Of a DNA stretch of 64,000 nucleotides, positions 55,176 to 63,865 are shown piece by piece (the stretch's first letter is position 1; every line of letters starts with the position of its first letter). Both the position numbers and the translations under genes were made by a program. Source of the stretch: Parapedobacter deserti (GTDB lineage: Bacteria > Bacteroidota > Bacteroidia > Sphingobacteriales > Sphingobacteriaceae); contig NZ_JBHRTA010000037.1 in NCBI RefSeq assembly GCF_042646065.1, positions 1 to 64,000 on the forward strand, given 5' to 3'. The notes beneath the pieces were generated by a model. The model saw only the letters and a list, made by a program, of their open reading frames with translations, had not been told where the DNA came from and searched no databases.

Positions 55176-56138
55176 TTAAATATCCCCATACGCCTTCAAT
55201 ATCCGCTTCACCAGTTTGTGCCGCACCACATCCCCACCGCTAAGGTGAATAATGTCAATGCCTTCAATACCTTCTAGCAGCTTTAAGGCGGTATGCAATC
55301 CCGATTGTTGTTTCTTGGGCAGGTCAATTTGGGTCACATCGCCTGTGACGATAAACTTGGCGGTAGGCCCCATCCGGGTAAGAAACATCTTCATCTGCAT
55401 ATCAGTAGCATTCTGTGCTTCATCGAGTATGACGAAACAGTTGTCAAGCGTACGGCCACGCATGAAAGCCAAAGGTGCCACTTCAATGGTGCGGTTTTCC
55501 AAAAAAAATTTAAGCTTTTCAGCAGGAATCATATCGTCAAGCGCATCGTAAAGCGGCCTCAGGTATGGGTCTACCTTCTCTTTAAGGTCGCCCGGCAAAA
55601 AGCCCAAATTCTCACCTGCCTCTACGGCAGGGCGTGTCAGGATAATGCGCCGGACCTCCTTATTGCGCAACGCGCGGACAGCCAACGCTACGGCCGTATA
55701 AGTTTTTCCCGTTCCCGCAGGCCCGATTGCAAATATGATGTCGTTTTTGACAATGCTCTCGACCATCCGGCGCTGATTAGCCGTACGCGCTTTGACAACG
55801 ATGCCGTTAGGACCAAAAACAATGGGCTCTCCGCCGCCTCCGCTAGTTGCCGACTCCTTTTCTTGCCGTTTTGAAGCCTCCGTTGCCGCAGCGCCTAGCA
55901 TGTTTTCCACATCGCCTGCAGTCAGATTGTTGTATTTTTCAACGTGGGCAACCACCTTATCAAACTGTTGCCTGAACAATGAAATTTCTTGTTCATCACC
56001 TAATACTTTTACCTCGTTTCCCCTGGCAACAATCTTCAGTTTCGGAAATTGCTTTTTGAACACCTCAAAGTGTTCATTTTGTGCGCCCCACAACACGGCG
56101 GGATTCACATATTCCAGCGTGATATTCAATTCGTTCAA
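55176..56138 (-). CDS. PhoH-like ATPase
   Basis: The 320-aa cytoplasmic P-loop ATPase has an N-terminal KH-like part (about 1-75). The PhoH ATPase domain has Walker A GPAGTGKTYTA (about 137-147), the arginine-rich VRRIILTRPAVEAGE, and Walker B FVILDEAQNAT. Family members are tied to RNA metabolism, often near ybeY. Here the downstream partner is purC, at 4 bases, so the two probably share a transcript. Confidence 0.93.
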   Translation of the reverse strand: MNELNITLEYVNPAVLWGAQNEHFEVFKKQFPKLKIVARGNEVKVLGDEQEISLFRQQFDKVVAHVEKYNNLTAGDVENMLGAAATEASKRQEKESATSGGGGEPIVFGPNGIVVKARTANQRRMVESIVKNDIIFAIGPAGTGKTYTAVALAVRALRNKEVRRIILTRPAVEAGENLGFLPGDLKEKVDPYLRPLYDALDDMIPAEKLKFFLENRTIEVAPLAFMRGRTLDNCFVILDEAQNATDMQMKMFLTRMGPTAKFIVTGDVTQIDLPKKQQSGLHTALKLLEGIEGIDIIHLSGGDVVRHKLVKRILKAYGDI

Positions 56139-56314
56139 TTCGTTTCCCTAGTTTGCTTAATGCTATGGCTATACACTTTGAGCCGCAGGTATGGCGTGCT
56201 GAGTCACCTGCCTGCAGCCTAAGCCTAAATCACCAGCCGCCTTCAAAGATAACGATAAATTGGAATTCGTATCGCTGAAATAAAAAAACTCCGACACCGA
56301 CTGTTCCTGAATAA

Positions 56315-56345
56315 TTGGATATAATACCAAGTTTATCTAAGTTTG
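56315..56345 (+). promoter_or_regulatory. Bacteroidota promoter upstream of the SAM hydrolase-like gene
   Basis: TTGG at 56315 and TAAGTTTG at 56338-56345 stand 20 bases apart, a good -33/-7 pair. Transcription would start near 56352, about 19 bases before the ATG at 56371. Confidence 0.6.
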
Positions 56346-56370
56346 CAGGATTCGATTCAACTATGCGGGC

Positions 56371-57150
56371 ATGGGTATTATTACCTTAACGACTGATTTA
56401 GGGCACAAAGATTTTTACCAGGCTGCGCTCAAAGGCAGCATCATCAGCCAGTTTCCTGCTGTGCGCTTGGTAGATATTTCGCACGAGATTCCTCCGTTTG
56501 ACATTCAATACGCCGCGTTTGTACTCAAAAATGCCTACGCTTATTTTCCCGAGAAAACCGTTCATCTCATCGGGATCGACTCAGTATTTAATGAAAATGC
56601 TCGCTACCTTGCCGTGCAATTCAATGGCCATTATTTCGTCGGTGCAGACAATGGTATTTTTTCACTGATTTTAGATGGTCCTCCCGCAGCGATTGTCGAA
56701 TTGAATATTATCCAAGACTTGAAATACCTGCATTTTCCACTAACTGATATTTTTGCGAAAGCAGCCTGCCATATTGCCAGTGGTGGGGAGCTTCGTGAGA
56801 TTGGAGACCCTGTGAATACCGTGGTAGACCGTACCCTTGTCCAACCGGTTGTCGAAAAAGACAGTCTGCGTGGCAGTGTTGTATTCATCGACTCGTTTGG
56901 CAATGTCATCAGCAACATCAGTAAAGAGCTGTTCAACAAAGTGCAGCAGGGAAGAGATTTCGTCGTATATTTCAGGCGAAATGAAACGATCGACCAACTG
57001 AGCTGGCATTACAACGAGGTGCCGGAAGGCGAAAAGCTCTGCTTGTTTGGCATCAGTAATTACCTAGAAATTGCTATCAACAAAGGGAATGCGAGCGGCT
57101 TACTTGGGCTAGGCAAGGGTGATATCATCCGAGTGGAGTTCAAGAAATAG
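56371..57150 (+). CDS. SAM hydroxide adenosyltransferase-like protein (DUF62)
   Basis: The 259-aa protein belongs to the family that splits S-adenosylmethionine with water (relatives are the fluorinase and chlorinase). The N-terminal LTTDLGHKDFY, the FVGADNGIF strand and the C-terminal barrel (VFIDSFGNVISNIS) are typical. The D-R pair is in GIDSVFNENAR, but the family His in the FHGRDIF motif is missing: the sequence reads FPLTDIF. Catalysis may therefore differ from that of the classical members. It is divergent from phoH. Confidence 0.82.
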   Translation: MGIITLTTDLGHKDFYQAALKGSIISQFPAVRLVDISHEIPPFDIQYAAFVLKNAYAYFPEKTVHLIGIDSVFNENARYLAVQFNGHYFVGADNGIFSLILDGPPAAIVELNIIQDLKYLHFPLTDIFAKAACHIASGGELREIGDPVNTVVDRTLVQPVVEKDSLRGSVVFIDSFGNVISNISKELFNKVQQGRDFVVYFRRNETIDQLSWHYNEVPEGEKLCLFGISNYLEIAINKGNASGLLGLGKGDIIRVEFKK

Positions 57151-57206
57151 CCCTTTTTCAACAATCGGCTATCTAATCTTGGTCCGCTTTTTGAAAGATC
57201 GGTCCC

Positions 57207-57761
57207 ATGCGACCTCTCAAGTTTTCATATAACTGCCCTACATATATTGTTTTAACAGGTTGGTTCTTCCTATGTTCATCCGTCCAACCTATGGCCCAAC
57301 CCAGCCCCGATACTACAGGGTACGAAAAGCAGCGACAGAAGGTAAATGAGCTGTTGACGCAGCGAAGCATGCGCTTCGGCCAATTTGATGAAAGTCTCAA
57401 CAAGCGCACGGGTATCTTTGGGCTGAAGACCAAGAAAGATATGCAGGCGTCCATCGACATCCTAAAACAGATTGTCCTTACGGACAATTATATCTTCAAG
57501 GAGACCAAAGCCCTGCTTGACTATAAAGAATTTGAAAAATCCCAGATCGCAGATCAGGCATCTGAGTTTGATGTACGCATCAACGGCTATATCAAAACGA
57601 TCAGTAAACTGCAACGCGAGCAGGAGCGGTTAAGGAGTGATTTAAATGCCTTGGAAAAAGCCAATCAATTAAATAAAGGGCTCGCTGTGCTATTTGGACT
57701 AGCTTTTGGAGGGGCAACGGTTTACATTTTAGTAAGCCGTCAAAAATTGACGAAAGCGTGA
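57207..57761 (+). CDS. Exported protein with C-terminal membrane helix, unknown function
   Basis: The 184-aa protein has an N-terminal signal-like hydrophobic stretch (about 12-30, cut near PMAQ). A long charged helical middle (about 40-155, RINGYIKTISKLQREQERL) is likely coiled coil, and a membrane helix follows at about 159-178 (LAVLFGLAFGGATVYILV). I do not recognise a family. It lies 56 bases after the DUF62 gene and 53 before an ABC exporter on the same strand, so a role at the cell envelope is plausible. Confidence 0.7.
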   Translation: MRPLKFSYNCPTYIVLTGWFFLCSSVQPMAQPSPDTTGYEKQRQKVNELLTQRSMRFGQFDESLNKRTGIFGLKTKKDMQASIDILKQIVLTDNYIFKETKALLDYKEFEKSQIADQASEFDVRINGYIKTISKLQREQERLRSDLNALEKANQLNKGLAVLFGLAFGGATVYILVSRQKLTKA

Positions 57762-57783
57762 TATGCAATAAGGTTATTATCAA

Positions 57784-57791
57784 TACTTTTG
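57784..57791 (+). promoter_or_regulatory. -7 element upstream of the ABC exporter
   Basis: TACTTTTG fits TAnnTTTG 24 bases before the ATG at 57815. No clear -33 element was found. Confidence 0.35.
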
Positions 57792-57814
57792 CCCCTATAG
57801 CATTAATATAGGAC

Positions 57815-59641
57815 ATGGCAAGACAACGGCTAAACAGTGGGGATACGCCATCGAAGGATCTACCCAAACCGAAACTCACCAAGGCAACACTCAGAAAAGC
57901 AATTAAACTTTTGGTATACTTACGTCCTTATCGTACGAAGTTCATCGTGGGTATGGTATTCCTATTCTTGTCGAGTCTAACCGCGCTTACCTTTCCGGCT
58001 TTGCTCGGAGCCATGATTGACGCCGCCCAAGGCAAACAGAGTTACAGCTGGCTTCCGGCAGATATCCGCAGCATTGGCATCATTTCATTTATCATCCTGT
58101 TTGTACAGTCGCTGGTGTCTTTTTTCCGGATACGGCTGTTCGTGGAAGTGGCAGAAAAATCCCTTGCAGATATCCGCCGCGATTCCTATTACAACCTGAT
58201 AACCTTACCACTGGATTTTTTTGCAAACCGGCGTGTCGGGGAACTTAACAGTCGCCTGTCTGCCGACCTTTCACAGATACAGGACACGATGACGACTACG
58301 CTGGCCGAAACCATTCGGCAAGTGGTCTTGCTTACGGGCGGCGTATGCTTGCTTTTTGTCGTTTCCGGCAAGCTAACTTTGCTTAACCTAAGCATATTAC
58401 CCGTATTAGTGATCATCGCAGTGGTTTTCGGCAGGTTTATCCGTAAGCTATCGCGCAAGGCCCAAGACAAACTCGCCGAATCTAACACGGTGGTTCAGGA
58501 GACGCTACAGGGCATCAGCAATGTCAAAGCATTTGTCAACGAAGCGTATGAAGCCGCCCGTTATTCCCGTGCGCTTCAATCGGTCGTCAAAATTGCCGTC
58601 AAGGGGGCTACTTACCGTGGCGTCTTCGCCTCGTTTATCATTTTTTGCCTATTTGGTGCTGTGGTGGCCGTAATCTGGTACGGGTCAGCGCTTGTGGCTT
58701 TGGGCGATATTTCCGTAGGAGATCTGACCACTTACATTTTATACTCCATATTTGTAGCTGGTTCCATGGGAAGTTTTCCCGAACTGTACGCTAATATCCA
58801 GAAGGCAATAGGAGCCAGTGAGCGCGTCATCGAAATTCTTGATGAGCAACAGGAAGATGTAGGGTTGCTTGAGGAAGACAAGGTCATCAAGAATCCCATT
58901 GAAGGTCATATTGCCTTTGAAAATGTCAGCTTCGCATATCCGTCCCGGCGCGAGATTACCGTATTGAAAAATGTGTCTTTCGAGGCGTTGGCGGGTGAGA
59001 AGATTGCTATTGTAGGTCCGAGCGGTACTGGCAAGTCAACCATCGCTTCACTTGTGTTGCGATTTTACAAGCCCGACAGTGGTCGTGTCCTGTTTGATGG
59101 TCGCGAAGCTAGCAGCTACCCGCTTACTGACATTCGCAACCAAGTGGCCATCGTGCCCCAAGACGTCCTGCTTTTTGGAGGTACTATCCGTGAAAACATT
59201 GCGTATGGGCGGCTTACCGCAGAGGCCGAAGAGATCATTACGGCAGCCAAGCGCGCCAATGCACATGATTTTATCATGGACTTTCCCGAGGGCTACGACA
59301 CCCTGGTGGGTGAGCGCGGCGTGAAATTGTCCGGCGGACAACGTCAACGTATTGCCATCGCGAGGGCGCTGCTTAAAGACCCGGCCATTCTAATTTTAGA
59401 TGAGGCAACCTCCTCCTTGGACTCCGAATCCGAGCGCCAAGTACAGCAAGCCCTGGAAGAACTAATGAAAAACCGGACGTCGGTCATTATTGCCCATCGC
59501 CTTTCTACCATCCGCGAAGCTAACAGAATTGTCGTCGTCGAATGTGGGCAGGTGGTCGCTTCAGGTACCCATGAAGAGCTCATGGATAAAGGTGAAGGGC
59601 TGTATCACCATTTATATAAGCTCCAGCTTGCAGACAGATAA
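57815..59641 (+). CDS. ABC exporter, fused permease and ATPase (MsbA/ABCB-like)
   Basis: The 608-aa half-transporter works as a homodimer. Six membrane helices lie in about 30-330. The nucleotide-binding domain (about 365-600) has Walker A GPSGTGKST (about 400), the Q-loop VAIVPQDVLLFGG, the signature LSGGQRQR (about 505), Walker B ILILDEATSS and the H-loop IIAHRLST. MsbA-like lipid or drug export is the usual role. The nearby lpxH gene makes a lipid A precursor link conceivable but not shown. Confidence 0.92.
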   Translation: MARQRLNSGDTPSKDLPKPKLTKATLRKAIKLLVYLRPYRTKFIVGMVFLFLSSLTALTFPALLGAMIDAAQGKQSYSWLPADIRSIGIISFIILFVQSLVSFFRIRLFVEVAEKSLADIRRDSYYNLITLPLDFFANRRVGELNSRLSADLSQIQDTMTTTLAETIRQVVLLTGGVCLLFVVSGKLTLLNLSILPVLVIIAVVFGRFIRKLSRKAQDKLAESNTVVQETLQGISNVKAFVNEAYEAARYSRALQSVVKIAVKGATYRGVFASFIIFCLFGAVVAVIWYGSALVALGDISVGDLTTYILYSIFVAGSMGSFPELYANIQKAIGASERVIEILDEQQEDVGLLEEDKVIKNPIEGHIAFENVSFAYPSRREITVLKNVSFEALAGEKIAIVGPSGTGKSTIASLVLRFYKPDSGRVLFDGREASSYPLTDIRNQVAIVPQDVLLFGGTIRENIAYGRLTAEAEEIITAAKRANAHDFIMDFPEGYDTLVGERGVKLSGGQRQRIAIARALLKDPAILILDEATSSLDSESERQVQQALEELMKNRTSVIIAHRLSTIREANRIVVVECGQVVASGTHEELMDKGEGLYHHLYKLQLADR

Positions 59642-59678
59642 CACCGACGGCCTAAGCCGATGCCGAGCCTGTGTACCA

Positions 59679-59709
59679 TTGCACAAGATTACAATTTTAA
59701 CTAAGTTTG
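59679..59709 (+). promoter_or_regulatory. Bacteroidota promoter of lpxH
   Basis: TTG (59679-59681) and TAAGTTTG (59702-59709) are 20 bases apart. The -7 box is identical to that of the DUF62 gene. The predicted start near 59716 leaves a leader of about 6 bases before the ATG at 59722. It also argues against a TTG start at 59707, which falls inside the -7 box. Confidence 0.6.
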
Positions 59710-59721
59710 GCCGAAAGAGCT

Positions 59722-60465
59722 ATGCGCGATAAGATTTATTTCACCTCTGACTTCCACTTAGGAGCGCATCCCCTTGCCACGACGCGCGGCCGGGAATCGC
59801 GAATAGTCCAATGGTTGGACAGTATCAAAGCCGACGCTGACGAGCTCTACCTTATGGGCGATGTATTCGATTTCTGGTTCGAATACGCCACCGTTGTGCC
59901 CAAAGGCTACATCCGCTTTCTCGGCAAGCTGGCCGAGTTGGCCGATCTGGGTGTGAAGATCACGTTTTTCAAAGGCAATCACGATATGTGGATGTTTAGT
60001 TATTTAAAGGACGAGTTAAGCGCGGTGATTGTTGACAATGAGCTGACGATCGAACGGGGTGGAAAAACGTTCTACCTTCATCATGGCGACGGCTTAGGCC
60101 CAGGTGACAGGAAATATAAACTGTTGAAGAAAATTTTTCGGAGTCGACTATGCCAGTGGCTGTTTGCCCGTCTGCATCCAAATCTCGGCATCAGCATTGC
60201 CCAGCGGTGGTCTGCCCACAGCCGCCTTGCTTCTGGCGGACAAGAAATTTTTCTGGGCGAAGATCAGGAATGGCTGGTTGTGTATGCCAAGTCCATTCTC
60301 GAAAAGCAACATTACGACTACTTTATTTTCGGACACCGCCATCTTCCTTTGGAAGTGGACCTTCCCCATGGCAGTAAGTATATCAACCTTGGGGAGTGGA
60401 TAAATTACAACACCTATGCGGTCTTTGATGGCGAGAGGTTGAGATTGAAAGAATGGTTAACATAA
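59722..60465 (+). CDS. lpxH: UDP-2,3-diacylglucosamine diphosphatase
   Basis: The peripheral membrane metallophosphoesterase makes lipid X in lipid A synthesis. The 247-aa protein shows the full metal-site series: YFTSDFHLGAH, MGDVFDFWFEY, FFKGNHDMW, YLHHGDGLG and FGHRHLPLEV. The start is set at the ATG at 59722 (MRDKIYF), since the upstream TTG lies in the promoter. The next gene follows after 16 bases. Confidence 0.92.
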   Translation: MRDKIYFTSDFHLGAHPLATTRGRESRIVQWLDSIKADADELYLMGDVFDFWFEYATVVPKGYIRFLGKLAELADLGVKITFFKGNHDMWMFSYLKDELSAVIVDNELTIERGGKTFYLHHGDGLGPGDRKYKLLKKIFRSRLCQWLFARLHPNLGISIAQRWSAHSRLASGGQEIFLGEDQEWLVVYAKSILEKQHYDYFIFGHRHLPLEVDLPHGSKYINLGEWINYNTYAVFDGERLRLKEWLT

Positions 60466-60481
60466 ATAACATAAGCATATC

Positions 60482-60811
60482 ATGAATTGGATTATTCTAA
60501 TCATCGCCGGATTGTTTGAGGTGGGCTTCACGGCGAGCCTTGGTAAAGCGAAGACAACCATGGGCGTGGCAGCCATGTGGTGGTACGGGAGTTTTGCAGT
60601 CTGCCTGACGATAAGTATGGTATTGCTGGTGAGGGCCACGCAGACACTCCCTCTCGGCACTGCATATGCTGTATGGACAGGTATAGGCGCTGTAGGCACG
60701 GTGCTGGTGGGAATTATATTCTTCAAGGAACCTGCTACTTTTTGGCGGCTGGTCTTCATCACAACACTTATCGGCTCCATTATTGGACTGAAAGTTGTTT
60801 CGCCCTACTAG
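60482..60811 (+). CDS. Small multidrug resistance transporter, Gdx/SugE-like
   Basis: The 109-aa, four-helix inner-membrane antiporter of the SMR family has the essential Glu at E13 (LFEVGFTASLG). The segment GTAYAVWTGIGAVGTVLVG fits the guanidinium-exporter (Gdx, formerly SugE) branch better than EmrE. Only one SMR gene is present, so a homodimer is expected. No guanidine riboswitch fits in the 16-base gap to lpxH; it is probably transcribed with lpxH. Confidence 0.88.
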   Translation: MNWIILIIAGLFEVGFTASLGKAKTTMGVAAMWWYGSFAVCLTISMVLLVRATQTLPLGTAYAVWTGIGAVGTVLVGIIFFKEPATFWRLVFITTLIGSIIGLKVVSPY

Positions 60812-60861
60812 AGGCAAGGTGGCGCCTTATTTTTCAACACAATAAAAGCCGTAAAAAAACG

Positions 60862-60869
60862 TATTTTTG
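60862..60869 (+). promoter_or_regulatory. -7 element upstream of prfA
   Basis: TATTTTTG fits TAnnTTTG about 100 bases before the prfA start. The -33 element is unclear. Confidence 0.4.
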
Positions 60870-60969
60870 CAAACAGTTGTTCGCTGTTTGTCATTCTATG
60901 TTTTTGCTTCCGCCCTTGGGAAAGCACAGAAAACGGAGACAAAAAGCGCGAATTCACATGTAACGTATT

Positions 60970-62043
60970 ATGTTAGAAAAGTTGAAAGCCATAAAAGACC
61001 GTTGGGATGAAGTAGAGCGTGAACTGAGTAGCCCTGAAGCCGTCAGTGATATGAAGCGGTTCGCCCAGCTCAATAAAGAATACAAAGACCTTGGTAAGAT
61101 CGTGGAGCAATACCATATCTACAAAAATATTGTCAGCAACATTGAAACCAACAAAGGCATCCTTGCCAACGAGAAAGACCAAGAATTGCGTGAGATGGCA
61201 AAGGATGAACTGGACATTCTGCTGGAACAGAAGGAGGCGAAAGAAGAGGAAATTCGCCTGATGCTCATCCCGAAAGATCCCGAAGATGCTAAAAACGCCA
61301 TCCTGGAAATCCGTGGTGGCACAGGCGGCGATGAAGCGGCGCTGTTTGCCGGCGATCTGTACCGCATGTATACGCGTTACTTTGAGCAGAAAGGGTGGCG
61401 TGCGGAAGTGCTGGACGTGACCGAGGGCACCGCAGGCGGCTATAAAGAAGTTATTTTGAAAGTAACCGGGGAAGATGTATACGGTCAATTAAAATACGAG
61501 TCTGGCGTTCACCGTGTGCAGCGGGTGCCCGATACGGAAACGCAGGGGCGAGTACACACCTCTGCTGCATCGGTAGCCGTGCTCCCTGAGGCGGAAGAAG
61601 TCGACGTGGAAATCAACCCTGCGGACATCGAGCTGCAAACTTCGAGGTCAGGAGGTGCAGGCGGTCAAAATGTAAACAAGGTGGAAACCAAGGTACAGCT
61701 GACCCATAAGCCTACGGGCATCGTGGTGGTCTGTCAGGTAGAGCGCTCGCAGTTGGCTAACCGGGAGCTTGCCATGGAAATGCTGCGGTCGAAGCTTTAC
61801 GAACTTGAAGTAGCCAAAAAGCACGGGGATATCGCTGCCAAACGAAAGACCATGGTTTCCACTGGCGACCGTTCAGCCAAGATCCGCACATATAACTACC
61901 CGCAGGGCAGGGTAACCGAACACCGTATCGGCCTAACGCTGTATAACCTCCCTGCCGTAATGGATGGTGATATACAAGACGTTATCGATGCGCTTCAATT
62001 TGCCGAAAACGCCGAGAAAATGAAAGAAGGAGCAACGCTATAA
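60970..62043 (+). CDS. prfA: Peptide chain release factor 1
   Basis: RF1 ends translation at UAA and UAG. The 357-aa protein has the catalytic GGQ at 231-233 (SGGAGGQNVNKVETK) and the codon-reading PxT motif as PDT in VQRVPDTETQGR; most RF1 proteins have PAT or PVT. The length and start (MLEKLKAIKDRWDEVE) are typical. No prmC methyltransferase gene adjoins. Confidence 0.96.
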   Translation: MLEKLKAIKDRWDEVERELSSPEAVSDMKRFAQLNKEYKDLGKIVEQYHIYKNIVSNIETNKGILANEKDQELREMAKDELDILLEQKEAKEEEIRLMLIPKDPEDAKNAILEIRGGTGGDEAALFAGDLYRMYTRYFEQKGWRAEVLDVTEGTAGGYKEVILKVTGEDVYGQLKYESGVHRVQRVPDTETQGRVHTSAASVAVLPEAEEVDVEINPADIELQTSRSGGAGGQNVNKVETKVQLTHKPTGIVVVCQVERSQLANRELAMEMLRSKLYELEVAKKHGDIAAKRKTMVSTGDRSAKIRTYNYPQGRVTEHRIGLTLYNLPAVMDGDIQDVIDALQFAENAEKMKEGATL

Positions 62044-62060
62044 TTATTTTTAAAAAAATG

Positions 62061-62090
62061 TTTGCAAATACAGAAAACACACTATATTTG
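62061..62090 (+). promoter_or_regulatory. Promoter of tRNA-Asp
   Basis: TTTG (62061-62064) and TATATTTG (62083-62090) are separated by 18 bases, an ideal Bacteroidota -33/-7 pair. Transcription would start near 62097, 13 bases before the mature tRNA. Confidence 0.85.
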
Positions 62091-62109
62091 CAGTCCCAAA
62101 CGGGAAGCA

Positions 62110-62186
62110 GGTTCGGTAGTTCAGCTGGTTAGAATACATGCCTGTCACGCATGGGGTCGCGGGTTCGAGTCCCGTCCGGACCGCCA
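62110..62186 (+). tRNA. tRNA-Asp (GTC)
   Basis: The 77-nt cloverleaf has acceptor arm GGTTCGG/CCGGACC (one G-U pair), D-arm with AGCTGGTTAGA, anticodon GTC in CCTGTCACG, and T-arm GGGTTCGAGTCCC. The discriminator G is followed by an encoded CCA (62184-62186). Confidence 0.97.
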
Positions 62187-62187
62187 G

Positions 62188-62220
62188 AAAGCCCTCTCTA
62201 AGTCACTTAGAGGGGGCTTT
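62188..62220 (+). terminator. 15-bp stem after tRNA-Asp
   Basis: AAAGCCCTCTCTAAG (62188-62202) pairs over all 15 positions (one G-U) with CTTAGAGGGGGCTTT (62206-62220) around the loop TCA. The arm itself ends in TTT, followed by GGCATTT, so the U-tract is short. It is clearly the end of the tRNA transcript. Confidence 0.8.
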
Positions 62221-62362
62221 GGCATTTATGGGCATGTTCCTCCCACAAAACTCCCACTAACTTAAAACCTTATAGACGATATGATACGCACTGCAGTCCA
62301 TATACGCACCCATGTATCACAAACCGGAATGTTAATATTTTTAGTAAAAAATTCAGGGGTGA

Positions 62363-62394
62363 TTTGGACGCTAAATATCCATTATTTAACTTTG
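62363..62394 (+). promoter_or_regulatory. Promoter of the 2H phosphoesterase gene
   Basis: TTTG (62363-62366) and TAACTTTG (62387-62394) are separated by 20 bases. The predicted start near 62401 lies 11 bases before the ATG at 62412, which fixes that ATG as the start codon. Confidence 0.7.
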
Positions 62395-62411
62395 ATAAAA
62401 ATATTAGTTAT

Positions 62412-63023
62412 ATGGTTACCGTATCGCAACAAGCTATCACATACCAGCTGTATGAGTACCTGTTAATTATCAAGCCGGCCGATCACGCGCAAAAAGCCAT
62501 AGAGGCTTTCAAACGATATCTTGTAAATAGTCACCGATATCACAACGCTATCGTCTCGAAAGGCCACATCACCCTTATGCGTTTTCTGCAATATGAAAGC
62601 TACGAACAGCGGATTATCCAACGGCTGCAGCAAATTGCGGACACCATACGACCATTTGATGTAGAGTTGCAAGGTTTCGGCAGTTTCGGTCATACGTTGT
62701 ATATAGACGTCAAGTCAGCTGATCCGATACGCCAGCTCGTAGCGATGCAACGGCAGGCGCTCCGTCCGTTGTTAAACGGATCAAAGGCGTTGACCCCATA
62801 TTTCGTGACAAAGCCACATGTAACCATCGCACGGAAGCTCACTCCACCCCAGAACGACGCCATATGGCCGATCTGGAAAAGAACGCATTACCACGACAAG
62901 TTCCGCGCTAAAAACATGATATTATTGCGGCGCATGGCCGGAACACTCCGTTACTCGACTGTTAAAAAGTTTAACTTCCTTGGCCTGCCCCGCTTTGGTA
63001 CGCAAGGAAGTTTATTCGCCTGA
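62412..63023 (+). CDS. 2H phosphoesterase (2'-5' RNA ligase-like)
   Basis: The 203-aa protein of the 2H superfamily has both His-x-Thr motifs: HIT at 52-54 (SKGHITLMRF) and HVT at 136-138 (KPHVTIARKL). Members open or close cyclic nucleotide phosphates in RNA or small molecules; the substrate here is unknown. The frame is open further up to a TTG at 62364, but that codon lies inside the promoter. It ends 7 bases before the convergent sigma-factor gene. Confidence 0.85.
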   Translation: MVTVSQQAITYQLYEYLLIIKPADHAQKAIEAFKRYLVNSHRYHNAIVSKGHITLMRFLQYESYEQRIIQRLQQIADTIRPFDVELQGFGSFGHTLYIDVKSADPIRQLVAMQRQALRPLLNGSKALTPYFVTKPHVTIARKLTPPQNDAIWPIWKRTHYHDKFRAKNMILLRRMAGTLRYSTVKKFNFLGLPRFGTQGSLFA

Positions 63024-63030
63024 CCCGTTA

Positions 63031-63618
63031 TTATCCAATTTTCAACGCCAACTCCTTGCCATACATCATTTTACGGAGGTTATTGAGCGCATACCGCATC
63101 CTGCCGAGTGCGGTGTTGATGCTTACTTCGGTGACATCAGCGATTTCCTTAAAGCTCATGTCGCCATAATGACGCATAATAAGCACTTCTTTCTGGTCAT
63201 CGGGAAGGAGTTGTATCATCCTTCTTAAATCGCGGTGAGTTTGCTCGCGGATCATTCTCGTTTCCGCGCTCTCGTCGGCAAAGTGGAGTACATCAAAAAT
63301 ATCAAACCCATCACTGTTTACCACTACCGGCGTGCGACGTTCCTTGCGGTAGTGGTCTATCACCAGGTTATGTGCAATACGCATCACCCAAGGAAGGAAT
63401 TTACCTTCCTCGTTATATCGGCCGCCCCTAAGGGTGTTGATGACTTTGATAAATGTATCCTGAAAAATATCTTCCGCTAAATATTCGTCTTTCACCAACA
63501 AATAAATGGAAGTATATATCTTAGATTTATAGCGGTCTATCAAAATTTCCAGACCGGTCTCGTTACCTGATACATAGAGCCGGATAAGCTCTTGGTCGGT
63601 TCGTTGTTCAAGCTTCAT
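63031..63618 (-). CDS. ECF-type RNA polymerase sigma factor
   Basis: The 195-aa sigma-70-family ECF factor has region 2 at about 20-95 (LIDRYKSKIYTSIY, EDIFQDTFIKV, WVMRIAHNLVIDHYRKERR) and region 4 at about 130-185 (LPDDQKEVLIMRHYGDMSFKEIADV, SINTALGRMRYALNNLRK). No anti-sigma factor lies beside it in the window, so it may be one of the housekeeping-like ECFs of Bacteroidota rather than a FecI-type one. Confidence 0.93.
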   Translation of the reverse strand: MKLEQRTDQELIRLYVSGNETGLEILIDRYKSKIYTSIYLLVKDEYLAEDIFQDTFIKVINTLRGGRYNEEGKFLPWVMRIAHNLVIDHYRKERRTPVVVNSDGFDIFDVLHFADESAETRMIREQTHRDLRRMIQLLPDDQKEVLIMRHYGDMSFKEIADVTEVSINTALGRMRYALNNLRKMMYGKELALKIG

Positions 63619-63811
63619 AATACGCTACGCTAGCTTTTTACTATTTTCAATAAATTAGTAATTCCTTCTTGTAGTCGTATTCCTATAGCAGCTCTCCTAT
63701 CAATGATCTCGTTAACTAACGTCAAAAAAAAACAAAATTTTCAGAAAATCAAAGCTTTTATTGTTTTTCCTTTACAACAGGCAGCGGATAGACAGGTGCC
63801 TTATAACGAAA

Positions 63812-63841
63812 AAGGCCTTGCCCATACGCTAGCAAAGCCTT
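63812..63841 (-). terminator. Terminator of glyA
   Basis: On the minus strand AAGGCTTTGC and GCAAGGCCTT pair, with one mismatch, around a 10-base loop, followed by a T-run (63809-63813 in plus coordinates). It lies 25 bases after the glyA stop. Confidence 0.75.
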
Positions 63842-63865
63842 AGTCAGTCATTCGAGAAAGTTGAT

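Noticed and set aside
59707..59721. TTG start of lpxH at 59707
   Set aside because: It lies in the -7 box TAAGTTTG; the ATG at 59722 fits the family start.
60466..60481. Guanidine riboswitch before the Gdx-like gene
   Set aside because: Only 16 bases separate it from lpxH, too little for any known riboswitch.
62364..62411. Longer start (TTG at 62364) for the 2H phosphoesterase
   Set aside because: The TTG lies inside the -33 box of a good promoter, and the extra 16 residues look unlike the family.
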